From assembly GCA_003550325.1 (NCBI GenBank), contig QKWP01000229.1, forward strand, positions 95,603-159,602: 64,000 nucleotides of DNA, given 5' to 3'. The notes beneath the pieces are model-generated. The model worked only from the letters and a program-made list of their open reading frames with translations. It had not been told where the DNA came from and searched no databases. This document shows positions 32,509-43,962 of the stretch, in pieces; position 1 is the first letter of the stretch; every line of letters starts with the position of its first letter. Source of the DNA: Gigaspora rosea (taxonomy: Eukaryota; Glomeromycota; Glomeromycetes; Diversisporales; Gigasporaceae). A program made the position numbers and the translations under genes.

Positions 32509-33669
32509 TATAATATCTCACAGATCACGTGCAGCAATTTTATTGGATGATATACATTAATTAATTTAAAAAATAAAAATCTAAGTTTTTTATTTTAAAA
32601 ATAAAAAAAATAAAATAAAAATCTAACAAATTGCAATCGATATATATGTTATAAGCGGAGCGGAACTTAAGTGGAGGATTTGGAATTTTATATAACTGAT
32701 AAAACCCTATTTATCAGATTAATTTTACCAAATGTACACTCGAACTCTAACTCTAATTTAACTAGGAAATTCTGAATCCACTTGAATTCCGTTACCCTAA
32801 CCTAATTTAACTAGGAAATTCCTAAATTCTGTCCCCTTTACAATAATTATTAATTCGAATTCGTAATGCATAGCATCAGCTAGTGGTTTCTATATGGTTT
32901 TAATAAAAGTAAAAATAATTTTATACAAATTTCTATAACAGGGAGGGTTCAAGTATGAATCTTACTTCAACGGATTCTTTTCAGTCTGTTGACTTATATC
33001 AACTAGAATTTTAAAAAAAAAAAAAAAAAAAACAAGTCAATATCAACGATGTAGTTAACAAGACCTGACCACCAGCACCAACAACGACCTAATCACGATC
33101 TAATCGCCTGTACTAACGACGATGCTCTAATAGCAACTGCATCAACCACAATTTAATCGCCCATCTAATCAGTGCCAACAACAACCTACTCGACGGCTCC
33201 AATGACGACTAATCAACAACATCAGTTTAATCAACGGCAGAACAAAAACAAAAATACAGTAGCACCAGCTATGACCTATTCGCTTACCAACAACGACCTA
33301 ATCACTAGTACTAACGCGACTTCTACTCAACAGTATCAATGATTACTAAACAACAAATGAACAGGACTTAAATAAAAGAACGAAATACAGTAGCACAACT
33401 ATGACTTTATTACTTACCAACAAAAACTTGAATGGCAGTATCAATTCATAACAATGTAGCGGTAATTATCGGCACCTACAAACAATACGACTACTATAGT
33501 TAAAAATAAAAGAAAAAAATTTTATTAAAAATAAATATGATCTACGTGTGCGCATTCTGATTAGTCGGCAATATATAATCGCGCTACAGGAATGCGAGAT
33601 TAACATTTATCCTTATTTACATTGTTAATCTAAATGTTATCATTACTCACTATAAATAGGCAAGGGCAG
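32509..33669. other. Non-coding stretch with small repeats
   Basis: At 32655-32803, GCGGAACTTAAGTGGAGGAT pairs loosely with 'aatccacttgaattccgtt', a possible small MITE, and 'taatttaactaggaaattc' is duplicated there. From 33055 to 33430 degenerate units of CCAACAACGACCTAATCAC and 'acagtagcaccagctatgac' form a C-rich irregular array. No gene. Confidence 0.45.
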
Positions 33670-34904
33670 TATCATTAATTACCTGATTATTTTTTATCAG
33701 AGGCCTACCCCCTTCCTCTTTTTTAATATATATATAGTCAGGTTCTTATATATAATTTCAACTTTTTTTACCTCCTCCCCCCCTAAAAAATCACCTAATT
33801 TTTGTCACTTCCCTAATCTATACTTAAATATTTTTAATATATAGTTATAAATTTATATAAGAAGTTATATAGAGGTTCTATATAGACAACTTAAATTGTA
33901 TAATAACAATATATATAAATTATATTTAAGAATAGAAGCTCAGACTAATTTATCTGCAACCTAAGTTTACTAGAATAGTTAAGCCTTATTTAAATTTGGA
34001 TAATTAAAATATAATTAGTAGAAATACTGTATTTGATCACTATTTGATCCATATAGTAGACCAAATACTGATATTGTAAAGCACTTGGTTTATTGGCAGG
34101 TATGTGTTATAGCTAAAGTGTAGTTAATCAAGGAGGCTACAAAGACAGCTATAGGGAAGTGCTTTGTATTAGTAGGGCTTAGTACAAGAGAAATAGTATT
34201 TTAGTGATTTGGTAGAGTTATGTTTAAATATAATATTGTTAATTTTTTTCAATAAGCAAAAGTAAAACAATATGAGTTTCATATTAGCTTGTAGGTTTCT
34301 TCAGATATTTCAAGAAAAACTTTAATAATTATCTAAAAAGCTTGCTTGTATAGTATATTAAAAGATTGTAATTATTGAATTAGTAAAACAAGAATCAATC
34401 TTTTGATAGTATATATAGGAAATAAGGGTCTAAAAATGTTGAAACTAGATTGAAAACTGGATGTATATAAATTGCTTGTACAAGATATTTTAGTTGGAAA
34501 AAGATAAATATATATTTGTACTATAAATAACTTTCGATATAGCAGAATAAATAATTTGGTTTAAAAGTAAGTAAGTTTTGGTATATTAGCCAGTAGAAAG
34601 AGGATACAAGAAGGCTTCAATAGAAGCAGTTAAATAATAGAATTATATTGGGAAGCATAGTATGAAAGTGTAAGTAAAGAGAAAAATTATTAAGATTTTT
34701 TTTAGGTACAAGTGATCATTGAAAAGTTGAAAAAATGATTCTATAATATATATTTAATATATAGAATTTTTTTATTTACTAAAAACTAATTTCTGTTTTA
34801 GTCAACTTGAAAATCAAAAACAATACTATTCTACAATTTTATAAGTCTTTAAAATTCTGCTTAAATTATTGTAATTGCTATTATTAAATTATTAACTCTG
34901 ATTT

Positions 34905-35010
34905 ATTATTGGGAAAATTACAGATAAGGATCTAAAATTAAAAATAATTACAGATAAGGGCCCAAAATAAAAATAATTATAGATAGAGGCCCAATATTTG
35001 AAAATTATTA
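34905..35010. repeat. GGGCCCTTATTTGTAATTATT motif cluster, site 1
   Basis: Three to four units such as 'ataattacagataagggccc' occur in tandem. The inverted form is at 37745-37850, a further copy at 37910-38000 and its inverse at 38440-38520. Pairing of this cluster with 37745-37850 would cross the boundary of the 33670-37672 element, so which clusters are true element ends is unresolved. Confidence 0.55.
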
Positions 35011-35138
35011 CAAATAAGGATCCAAATACAAAAAAGCCAATCTAAATATGGTAGTAATTTCCTTTCATAATTAAATAAATACAGTCAACTTTTTTTATAC
35101 CAAACTGTATATTCTAAGAGTTTTGTTTGGTTTCACTA

Positions 35139-35864
35139 TAGATGCTGATGAAATTAAACCATTTCATCAAATAAAATAGTGAAATAGTTTTACTAGAATT
35201 ATACCAAAATAAGATTTTGGTGAAATGGTGAAATTGGTGAAATCGGTAAAATAGTAAAATTGGTGAAATTGGTGAAATTGGTGAAATTGGTGAATTGATG
35301 AATTGGTGAAATAGTAAATTAGTGAAAACGGTGAATTGTTGAAATAGTGAATTAGTAAATTTTAAAACAGTGAATTGATGAATTGATTGTCTTCTAAAAA
35401 AAGCACCTTTCCTTTCATTTATTTCAATGAGATTGATGAATTTTTGGATGGTTAGAATAATTAAAATAAAGTTAATTGCTTCTGTCACATTACAAAATTT
35501 ATTTTTATATTGTGCATTTGGCATCTAAATTCGAACTTAAACAGTTAACAGTTTTGATCTCTAAATGTACTTGTAAAAACATAAAATGTAAAAATTTGAA
35601 CAAAACCCTAGAGCAAATACAGTCTGAATTCCAGACTGAAATAATTCTGGACTCTGGAAATTTACTATTCCACTATCTTATCATTTTACCAATTTACTAT
35701 TTCACTATTACTATTTCACCAATTCACCAATTTACTATTTCACCAATTCACCAATTTACCAATTACACCAATTCACCAATTATACTAGTTACACTATTGC
35801 TGATTAGTGATTGGTAAAATGGTGAAATCATTTCATCACTTTGATTTAATTTTACCAGCATCTA
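35139..35864. repeat. Foldback with GGTGAAATT minisatellite arms
   Basis: 'atagatgctgatgaaattaa' at the left pairs with 'ttaattttaccagcatctat' at the right. The left arm is an array of GGTGAAATTGGTGAAATTGG (35220-35380) and the right arm its complement (35690-35790). Frames at 35114-35524 (minus) and 35476-35817 (plus) translate the array (HQFTI and SPIHQFTI repeats) and are not genes. Confidence 0.75.
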
Positions 35865-36521
35865 TCCCTTGCTTTGTTATGCAGGCATATTTGCCTGCGA
35901 AAATTTTAAAATTTTAAATTTTTTAAATAAAACCTTAAATATTAATTTTAGCTATATACTTTCTAAGTAAAAATTATAATATTAGTTCTGTTTTATCAAC
36001 TTTATTATAAAATTTTTTTAAAATTATTAAAAAACTTTGGTGTAATAAAAGTTTAAAGTTTTTGTTTTGGAACTTTTACTATAGAATTTTTTCTTTAGGT
36101 TTTCTCAAATTTTATATGTTCCCGTCTATAAAAAAAATTTTCACTTCTAATACAAGTCTTAATTTTTACAAGTAAATCATATAAAGTCAAATAATGAAAG
36201 TTGTCATCCTTTATATAAACTACAATATTGCATTAGAAACTATATTTTTAAACCCAATATTTAAAGAATTCGCCAAGATATTGTAAAATATTTTTTTGGT
36301 TAAAAAATTTCTTTAAAATTTAATATTTTCAGCTTATAAGCAATATAAACTTTTTGTCTTATAATATAAATTTAAATAATTCAAAAATATAATCCTTGTT
36401 ATTAAATATTATAATACCAAATTTAATTTAAATATTTTAAATAATTAAAAAAATAGATCAGAGGTACATTTATAGTAATTTTACAGGCAAATTTGCCTGC
36501 GAAGTAGTACAAACTAAGGGA
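35865..36521. mobile_element. 657-bp TA-flanked element, sibling of 1579-5484
   Basis: TCCCTTGCTTTGT and ACAAACTAAGGGA are inverted repeats flanked by TA (35863-35864, 36522-36523). Immediately inside each end is a palindrome, GCAGGCATATTTGCCTGC and CAGGCAAATTTGCCTGC, corresponding to the GCGGGCATATTTGGCCGC of the larger sibling. It abuts the right end of the foldback at 35139-35864. Confidence 0.7.
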
Positions 36522-36523
36522 TA

Positions 36524-37500
36524 GGTTTTACTTTATATAGTTTGTTTCCTATACTAAACAGTTTAGTATATATAGCTAACCAATAAAATCTTGTACATAT
36601 AATCAAGAATCACAATTTTTTTATATACTATATAACAAAAGATTTATTCAATGTTAATAGATATATACATACATATATACACATATATATACAGTACATT
36701 TATATTGAACAATTTTATAACATAAAAATCTTTTATTTAATATTCTAAAAATAATATACTGTACCTGGCCAAGATTACCAAATCCACCTATAGTAAACTT
36801 TTATATAGTATTAACCATTTTGCAAATTAATAAATCAATTATGTAGCTTCATATATAAGTTACATAATAGTTTGGTATATAGAAATATGCATACATAGTT
36901 TCTGGCTAGTAAAAAAAGTTCAGATATAGTATAAAAAAATTTAATATTTTTGTTTGGTATAACTAGTTTAAATTATATTAGAAAAATTTGTTCTGCCAAA
37001 TCAGGTTTACTATAATCTGATTTTGGTATAAACAGGTTCAATATAAAGAGAATCAACTGTATTTAAAAAAATAATCACTATATTATACTAGTACACAAAT
37101 TTATTATAATGCTTTTACTATATGCTTTAAATGTTCTATAGAAGTTGGGTAAGTTGGATCATGAGAAATTGACTTAACTATATGAATATAAATATTTTTG
37201 AACATGTTAGCTAAAAGGCATTAACTATTTTATTTATAAAACAAACAACAAGTAACTTGTTTGGTTTAATAGTTTTAAACTTGTAAAGTAAAGAATATTT
37301 AATAAAATAAATCTAAGGCAGAATGAACATTTTTTCTATTAGTAAAGTAATTTTGTATCAAATACATATTGGTTTTTTAGTTATATTAACAGATAATTCT
37401 ATAGCACAAATAATAAATAAATTTGTGGATCAAATAGACCAAAGGTATGCTTTTTATTGTATATTTGAATTTATATTCAAATTGCTAATCTTTACATTTT
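36524..37500. other. AT-rich interior without recognised features
   Basis: No exon or paired repeat is recognised in this part of the long-TIR element. Confidence 0.4.
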
Positions 37501-37902
37501 TTATACATTTAACAATTAAGAGAGGTGCCAAAAATTAAATAATTTTTTAGAGTAAGAGGGGGTAAAAAAAAAGTTGAAATTATATATAAGGAACCTGACC
37601 AAATATATATTAAGAAAGAGAAAAAAGTAGGCCTCTAATAAAAAATAATCAGATAATTAATGACATGTCTTTAACTATATACTATATGTATTATCAGTTA
37701 TATTTGAGTTATCGAACCATGGAACTTAAATCACTGTGCAGAATTATTTTGGGCTCTTATTTGTAATAATTTTCAAATATTGTCCTTTATTAGTAATTAT
37801 TTTTATTTTGGGCCTTTATCTGTAATTATTTTCAATTTTGGGGTTTTATTTTAAATTTCTTTTTATTATTTGAGCAATATCATATCACATTGTTTATATA
37901 TT

Positions 37903-38525
37903 AGGGAATTTACATATAAGGGCCCAAAAATAAAATAATTACAAATAGGGGCCAAAAGTAAAAATTATTATACATAAAGCTGAAATTTGAAAAATTTTAT
38001 AGCTAAAAGCCAAAATAACTTTGCATTATGATAGTAGTGGCTATGAATGTTATTAGTGTACTTATGTGCTACTTTATACATTTTAACTATATCTTTTAGC
38101 TCAATGAAACAAAGATACAGTTAAACTAGCTAGGTTAAGCATGATATTTATTAATATTGCAATATTTATTTGGTTCTGATATAATAAGTCTACCCTATAC
38201 CAATCTTACAGTAGTTATAATCCATGTTTCATATTTGTGATTACTATATATTAATTGAGGATATTAAGAACTGCAAAACTCATTTGTATTCATAGATACA
38301 TACAAGATGCTAAGAGAATAAATACAATACTGATTAAAAAGTAATATGTTTAATTATCAAAAAAAATATATATATATTTATATAAATTTAAATGTTAAAA
38401 CTTTGCAACTAATTAGTTATGATAAATTTGACCTTTGATTGTAAATTTTTCAAAATTTAGGCCCTTATATGTAATTAATATAACTTTGGGCCCTTATTTG
38501 TAATTATTTTTATGTAAAATCCCCT
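37903..38525. mobile_element. MITE with GGGCCCTTAT subterminal repeats
   Basis: 'agggaatttacatataaggg' at the left pairs with 'cccttatttgtaattatttt' and 'taaaatcccctt' at the right, each end with two tandem GGGCCCTTATNTGTAATTA units. The middle is AT-rich with no frame. Confidence 0.6.
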
Positions 38526-38528
38526 TAC

Positions 38529-38927
38529 CATATTACCACGAAATAATGAGCATGGGCGTTATATTCGAAATTCACATCCCCTACCAATAGTATACTGGGT
38601 TTCGAAATAACGCCCATGTGCGTCCCAAAAATAGCACGCACCTTATATACCCTCTACAAGTGCACACTCTCTCTAAGTACACACTCATATTCTGGTTCAA
38701 ACTTATAAATGACCTTATAAATGCACTTTTTCGTATTGTTTTCCAAGTGCACGTTGTTAAAATCTGGCACCAAGAGCGTGTACCTAGAGAGATTTCCAAT
38801 GTAGTAGTATACCATATAAACAAATGTATAACACGTGAAAAAATTGGGGTTGTTTCGAAATAGCGCACATGCGCGTACTCAAAATAGTGCAGATACAGCG
38901 CAGGTGTGCGTTATTTCACGGTAATAC
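38529..38927. mobile_element. MITE with ATTACC..GAAATAA ends, about 400 bp
   Basis: 'atattaccacgaaataatga' and the right end 'gtgcgttatttcacggtaat' are inverted repeats. Inside, TTTCGAAATAACGCCCATGT and 'tttcgaaatagcgcacatgc' repeat a shared word. Overlapping frames on both strands (38581-38868) are not supported. Confidence 0.65.
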
Positions 38928-38929
38928 AG

Positions 38930-40270
38930 CATATCTTCCTTCTGCTACTTTTTACATGGTTTTACAATATAGATGTGAATGGTGATCACATTCGTCACAA
39001 ACCTTACATCCGTGCTTCCAACCTCTAAAGATATGCCACTTTTTGATGTAATTTTGATTGTTTTTAGTCTGATTTTTCTTCACTGTAATATATTAACAGG
39101 AAAATAATATCTATATAAAATTTTATCATATATGTAATTAGTGATACTTATGTTACTTATGTTTGTACCTGTTTACAAACAAATCATACATAATGATAAG
39201 CCTCAAGGAATTTAAAAAAAAATAGTAATACGTAGAGTTAATTTGTTATACGTATTCGCATTACAATTTTTTTTTTATTAAATAATAGTCAAGTCTGTTA
39301 CATTCGCACTCAATTTTAATTTTATGCTCCACATATCCACCGATTTGGTTTCCCCCAATCAATTATTTGCTATTAAAATTTATTACAAAGTGAGTTTTGA
39401 CAACAACGGTCTTTTAAACTTACTTTTAATCCATAATTAAGCGTATAGAATATTTTAATATCTACATGTTTGAGAAAGTAAGTTAAAAAGGTAGTTTGTC
39501 TGAAAAGTGCTTCCGAAGTTACCCTTACCCATTATGCAACCGATCGTTCAATGACAAACCGATCCTTCACTACCCGAAAATACCCGAACGTTTCAAGAAC
39601 TAGTGATAGTGCTTCCTTTTACATTTTGGCGTAGCTGTTCTTTGAATATTTATGCTTATTTATCTCATATAGAGGCCAAACAACTATTTTATTTGAAGGT
39701 TTCGTTTGTCGTCACTTAATGCAGAAGTTTGTGTAATGGTTTATCGAAAAAAGACCCCTAAAAATCAAATCGGATGAGACTTACATCGGTTCCCGATTCC
39801 TAGTACGTAATATTAATTATATACGGTATTTATTTTTTTTTATTATTTTTTTTTTTTTAACAAACCTCCCATGTAGGCGTACTTTATTAATAATTTACTG
39901 ACTGACACCTAATACAAAATTATATTATAATAAGGTATTTATTTTAAATCAGTAAAATTATTAAAATTTAAAAAATCTACTAATTTTCATTATTTCACAA
40001 GATATTATAAACTGCAAATATCATAATAAGTGATACGTGTCAAATCTTTCATTTAATTATTGAACAATGCATATGGCGAAACTGTTGCAGCTTAACAACT
40101 GTCCTAACACTTTTGTGAATTAACAAAAAAAATTTCCTTGAGAATTTTTGGCATCATTGATGCATTTTCTAATCTAATCCCTAATCTAATGTCGAAATTT
40201 TAGAGAAATTTTTTTTTTTTGAAGATTGGTAGTACTAGGTCCTGGTCATAGGTCGATTTTAAATTCGATC
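38930..40270. other. Unrecognised region
   Basis: Composition is slightly less extreme in places (39480-39600, 39660-39800), but I find no frame above noise and no paired repeat. It could hold regulatory or decayed host sequence. Confidence 0.35.
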
Positions 40271-40271
40271 A

Positions 40272-40776
40272 ACAATTAAATTACGACAGAGTGAAACCCG
40301 CGCTGAATTTTGGGAATTTTGGTTAGATCCGCTATGCAGATCACATGAGGGTGAAATCCGCGTTAACCTATAAAACACATATGCTAACTATGATCAAAGC
40401 GGGTTTTACTAGCTAGCTGCGCGGGTTTCACCCTAATTGATTATAGAATTGATTTCCACTAATAATATATATGAACATTAGAATTTTTTTAATGTTCTAG
40501 CCAAAGACTCGCGGCTCAAAAAAATAGAAACTTTATAACTTTTATTCAATCTGCTTGTATAGCTATTATAATAGAACAGGGCGAAACCTGAGTCACCAGC
40601 TAGTAAAATTCGTTATGTAGAGTGAAATCCGAGTTTGAATTAGGGGCTAAGGTGAAATTCGAGTTTAGTTCTGTAGTTATTGTTTTTTATTATACAAAAG
40701 CGGATTTCAACCCTACATAGTAGATTTCACTCTGCATAGCGAATTTTACCTCAGGTTTCACCCTGTCGTATTATAA
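40272..40776. mobile_element. TIR element with TACGACAGRGTGAAACC ends
   Basis: TACGACAGAGTGAAACCCGC at the left pairs with 'aggtttcaccctgtcgta' at the right. A second internal end, 'agaacagggcgaaacctgag' (40567), pairs with the same right end, and GGTGAAATCCG or its complement recurs at least eight times. This looks like one family member inserted in, or duplicated from, another. Confidence 0.65.
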
Positions 40777-41485
40777 TAATGAATTGACGATTTATCATCC
40801 CTAGTAATTTCGTAGTAATAACGAAGATAATAATTTAATGAATGATTTTATAACAAAAATATAAACCGTTCTAGCATTGTCCACAAAAAAATGTAGCTTA
40901 TAAAGTTCAGAATTAGTAACGAAAAAGTTGAAATTTTTTAATAATAATAAATTACTATCGTCAATACACTTACAGTATAAACGATAATTTTATATTCAGC
41001 AACTGAAATTAAAAATATATTTACTCATGTCTCTAAAGCTTTAATGTTTAAAAATGTTTTTATTAGATGACATATTTCTATAATTTATCTATACATATAT
41101 TTAGAAACTTCAAACGATATTGCGAATTACTTTGCTTTTTTATATCGATATGTTCTAATAATTATATTTACAGTAATTATAAATATTTTGATAATTGCTA
41201 AGTTGTATACAATTAACTTTTTTTTTTTTTAATCGAGCTGGCCATTCTTATAATAAAAATTTTCCAAAAGTTCTTTATAGAGTATTTACTATGTCCCTAA
41301 CAAAAAAAAAAAAGTTCAATATCGATATAACCGTGAAATGAAAGTTGATGCCCTATCACATGATTATTTATCATGTTAGCTAGCCGACACTAGAAGAATT
41401 GCTTATCATACTCTGAATATTAATTACGTAAGATACTTTTTTTTTTTTTTTTTTATGGGCGATACCGAAAGTGAATATTTAAGTT
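40777..41485. other. AT-rich stretch without recognised features
   Basis: No exon, paired repeat or RNA gene is recognised. Confidence 0.4.
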
Positions 41486-41669
41486 TGACAGAAAAGAGCT
41501 CAATATAGCCCTCCTCTCCCTGATGGCCTCCTCGATGGCCCCCCAGAACAATAACATGTTCTAAAATAATCGATTATATATATTGATTATTTTAGAACTT
41601 GTCATTGTTCTGGGAAGGCCATCAAGTAGGCAATTGAAGAGGGAGGCTATATTGAGTACTTTTTTGTCA
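41486..41669. mobile_element. 184-bp palindromic MITE
   Basis: TGACAGAAAAGAGCTCAATA plus TAGCCCTCCTC is mirrored by GAGGGAGGCTATATTGAGTA plus CTTTTTTGTCA, with the inner arms ATGGCC..CAGAACAAT also matching. It ends 14 bases before the ATG of the decayed gene at 41684. Confidence 0.75.
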
Positions 41670-41683
41670 GCGCCATTTTCATC

Positions 41684-42539
41684 ATGTCGAACTTATGTCT
41701 TGGAGAAGCTGATATTAAATCGCATATACAGTTAGAGTTCCGGGCCGGGGATAAGCAAGATAATAATGTAAGTAATAATAATTTTTTTTTTATCCAATAC
41801 TTACACTTACGTATTATTACCAATCGTGATGAATAATTATTATCGTTATTAGGATTTTCGATCTGTTAATCAAATTAAAGTTTGCATTAGAGTTGCCTGC
41901 CGTAATAGCTTTATTGGAGTTGGAAGTTTTATTCTGTAAGTTATAATTTTTTGACGTAATAGGTATAACAGTTTGTAATTAATATAATATTTGTAATGTT
42001 GTAATAGGTGTAATGATGTAATGGCTGTAATAAATAATGCATAATCATATCAATTTTATTAATCTTAATTTAAAACGTGTGATCTTTTTATTGTCTGCTA
42101 GATTGAGAATATACAGTAATAAGAAATTCTAAAACAAGAACAATTCGAAAGAAAGCGTGAAGATTTGATCCGAGAACCAAGGGTTTTATTACCATTAGAA
42201 CCCTTGGGACCAGTGTTGTACATTTTGGCTGTCCAAGGCCTTTTTTGGCCTTGTCCACGTCCAAAATGTCCAAGCGTCCAAGATTGTCCAAAGCTTATAC
42301 AGGCTTTAATAATTATTAAATTTGTTTAAAAAATATATGATTATATATTTTTTGAGGTGCTGAACACATTCTAGTTAAAATTAAAATAGATTGTCTTAAT
42401 AAAATTTTAAGTAATTTTACTTTATTTAATTGTCCAAGATTGTCCAAAATTGTCCAAACTACTGTCCAAAGCTGTCCCGTGACAACACTGCTTGGGACTA
42501 TCGTTAGATGGATGGTCTTTATTATTTCGGCCCAGATGA
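41684..42539 (+). pseudogene. Small three-exon host gene, apparently split by a hAT MITE
   Basis: Exon 1 (41684-41767) encodes MSNLCLGEADIKSHIQLEFR plus AGDKQDNN and ends at GTAAGT. Exon 2 (41853-41935) encodes DFRSVNQIKVCIRVACRNSF plus IGVGSF and ends at a second GTAAGT; reading through instead gives a 56-residue protein ending at 41939. A third exon from 42102 would start LRIYSNK and, after a one-base shift near 42120, continue EILKQEQFERKREDLIREPR plus VLLPLEPLG up to 42210. There the MITE 42211-42490 interrupts; beyond its duplication the frame resumes LSLDGWSLLFRPR and stops at 42539. I do not recognise the family. Splice-site quality and frame continuity across the empty site argue for a real gene; lack of homology keeps confidence low. 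Confidence 0.35.
42211..42490. mobile_element. hAT-type MITE, 280 bp, perfect 8-bp TSD
   Basis: CAGTGTTGTACATTTTGG at the left and 'cccgtgacaacactg' at the right are inverted repeats. CTTGGGAC is exactly duplicated at 42203-42210 and 42491-42498. The arms repeat TTGTCCAAG and 'gtccaaaa'. Same family as 32258-32508. Confidence 0.85.
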
Positions 42540-42895
42540 AACTCATCTTGATCTTTAAATCTTTTCTCAGGAGGTTTGTCCGGACCGAAATAGAATAATT
42601 ATATTTATTCATTTTATTTGCATAATGAATATTTGTTATCTAAGCAATTAAAAACAAAGTATCCGAGTTTTAAATACTTATAATTTTAAAGAGCATTAGG
42701 TATTCAAGTTCATGAATATTTACTACAAAAATTTCATTTTATTCACGGTAATTTAATACATGAATATTTACTAATATGAATATTCAAAGTTAATGAATAT
42801 TCACTATTGAACTCATCTTATTCACGACAATACACTTTGTTTCTGGTATTCATAACGATATGTTACGGCAATTACAACCTATTACTAGGGATGGT
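42540..42895. other. AT-rich spacer with a weak tandem
   Basis: 'catgaatatttac' and 'attcacg' words recur between 42700 and 42840. No gene is visible. Confidence 0.4.
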
Positions 42896-43542
42896 AAAAA
42901 AAAAAAAAGGTTTAAACAGTTTTTTAACCTTTTTTTTTTTTTGTTAAAACTTTTTTTAAAACATCTAACGTATGATATTAAAATTTTGCCGAACCCGAAA
43001 ATATTGCATCTTATTGGTTAATTTTAATATCAGAGGAAATTTTTTTAAAAAAGACGGTGCTATGTAATTTCGAATTTATTTAAGAAATATATTTGATCGC
43101 TTTAGCTTTTATTCACAGCTATTACATTTTTAAATACAAAATTTCATTCATATTAGTTCTACGTCTGTTAGTGTTGAAAATCCACTATGTAAACTAAATA
43201 AGTTTTTGCGAATGAATTAAGGAATATAATGCATCAATTTACCCTTCTCTAGTTAATTATCATTATTATTGTCATCATCTAACCAACCATCATCTTTAAT
43301 TGGTTTCTTCGCAATAATTTGCATTTTTGACGAGGTGTTTTTCGACCATGTTTATCAGGTTCAGCAACTTTTGTAATGTTTGAACGGATTTCTTTTAAAG
43401 GGGATCTTCCACGAACATGAGACATTGCTTTGAAAAATTTTTTTATTCATTTTTTTTTTTTTTTTTTTTGAATAATCGGATCATAACTACGTCATAATGA
43501 TTAAACCATTTTTTAACGTTTTAAAAACATTTGCCATCACTA
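42896..43542. mobile_element. hAT element, internally deleted, 647 bp
   Basis: TAGGGATGGTAAAA at the left pairs with 'tttgccatcacta' at the right; the flanks 'cctattac' and 'cttattac' differ at one of 8 bases. Subterminal GTTTAAAC and 'taaccttttt' words occur at both ends. Unlike the other MITEs here it keeps a piece of coding sequence on the minus strand (43279-43425), so it probably arose by internal deletion of an autonomous copy. Confidence 0.8.
43279..43425 (-). pseudogene. N-terminal scrap of a hAT transposase (BED finger start)
   Basis: A 48-residue minus-strand frame reads MSHVRGRSPLKEIRSNITKV, then AEPDKHGRKTPRQKCK, basic sequence running into a single Cys of what would be a BED-type zinc finger. 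It stops soon after. In another frame just downstream, KDDGWLDDDNNNDN followed by a stop looks like an acidic C-terminus. I read this as the two ends of a transposase joined by an internal deletion. The assignment rests on position inside a hAT element and on composition, not on a full domain. Confidence 0.4.
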
Positions 43543-43796
43543 CTTATTACAGCAATTACAAACTATTGAACTAATAACATTTATAGCAATATAGGACAAT
43601 TGCCACTCTTGATAATGGTTGTAATCCTTAATCATTACTTAAGGCAGGCAATTCTAGTTTGTATACGTAAATTCATTACTTATGTAAAAACAAAAATACA
43701 AAAATAGAAAATTCTTTCGGGAACTTTGAGGAAATATAATTAAAAATAACAAGTAATAATATATAACTAACTTTGCCCATCTCTACTTGGGCTGAG

Positions 43797-43962
43797 CATT
43801 TCAAAGTCCAGATCCAGCCCATCAATAATATGTACCAATTATTTCATATCCAAATTCTGATCATATTTGATTGGATAGATCTAAACCAGCCCATAACCAC
43901 AAAGTACAATCCGTGCTCAGCCCATAACCACATAGTACAATAATAACCTGTGCTCAGCCCAT
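43797..43962. repeat. CTCAGCCCAT inverted and tandem repeat
   Basis: TTGGGCTGAGCA (43797) pairs with 'tgctcagcccataa' (43914), and 'gtgctcagcccataaccaca' is then repeated about 40 bp on. A small repeat or MITE fragment. Confidence 0.5.

Larger units (their letters stand above)
33670..37672. mobile_element. 4-kb element with about 170-bp terminal inverted repeats
   Basis: The left end 'atcattaattacctgattat' plus 'tttttatcagaggcctac' and 'gttcttatatataatttcaa' is mirrored at the right by 'ttgaaattatatataaggaa', 'taggcctctaataaaaaata' and 'atcagataattaatgac'. Both ends extend inward to a purine/pyrimidine-rich GAGGGGGT-type segment and 'ttttttag'. A third, solo copy of this terminal repeat is at 5735-5917. 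I see no transposase frame inside; the 71-codon frame at 37323-37538 is not convincing. The superfamily is unknown. Confidence 0.6.

Noticed and set aside
35114-35817. Frames with HQFT and ISPI repeats on both strands
   Set aside because: Both are translations of the GGTGAAATT minisatellite arms of a foldback.
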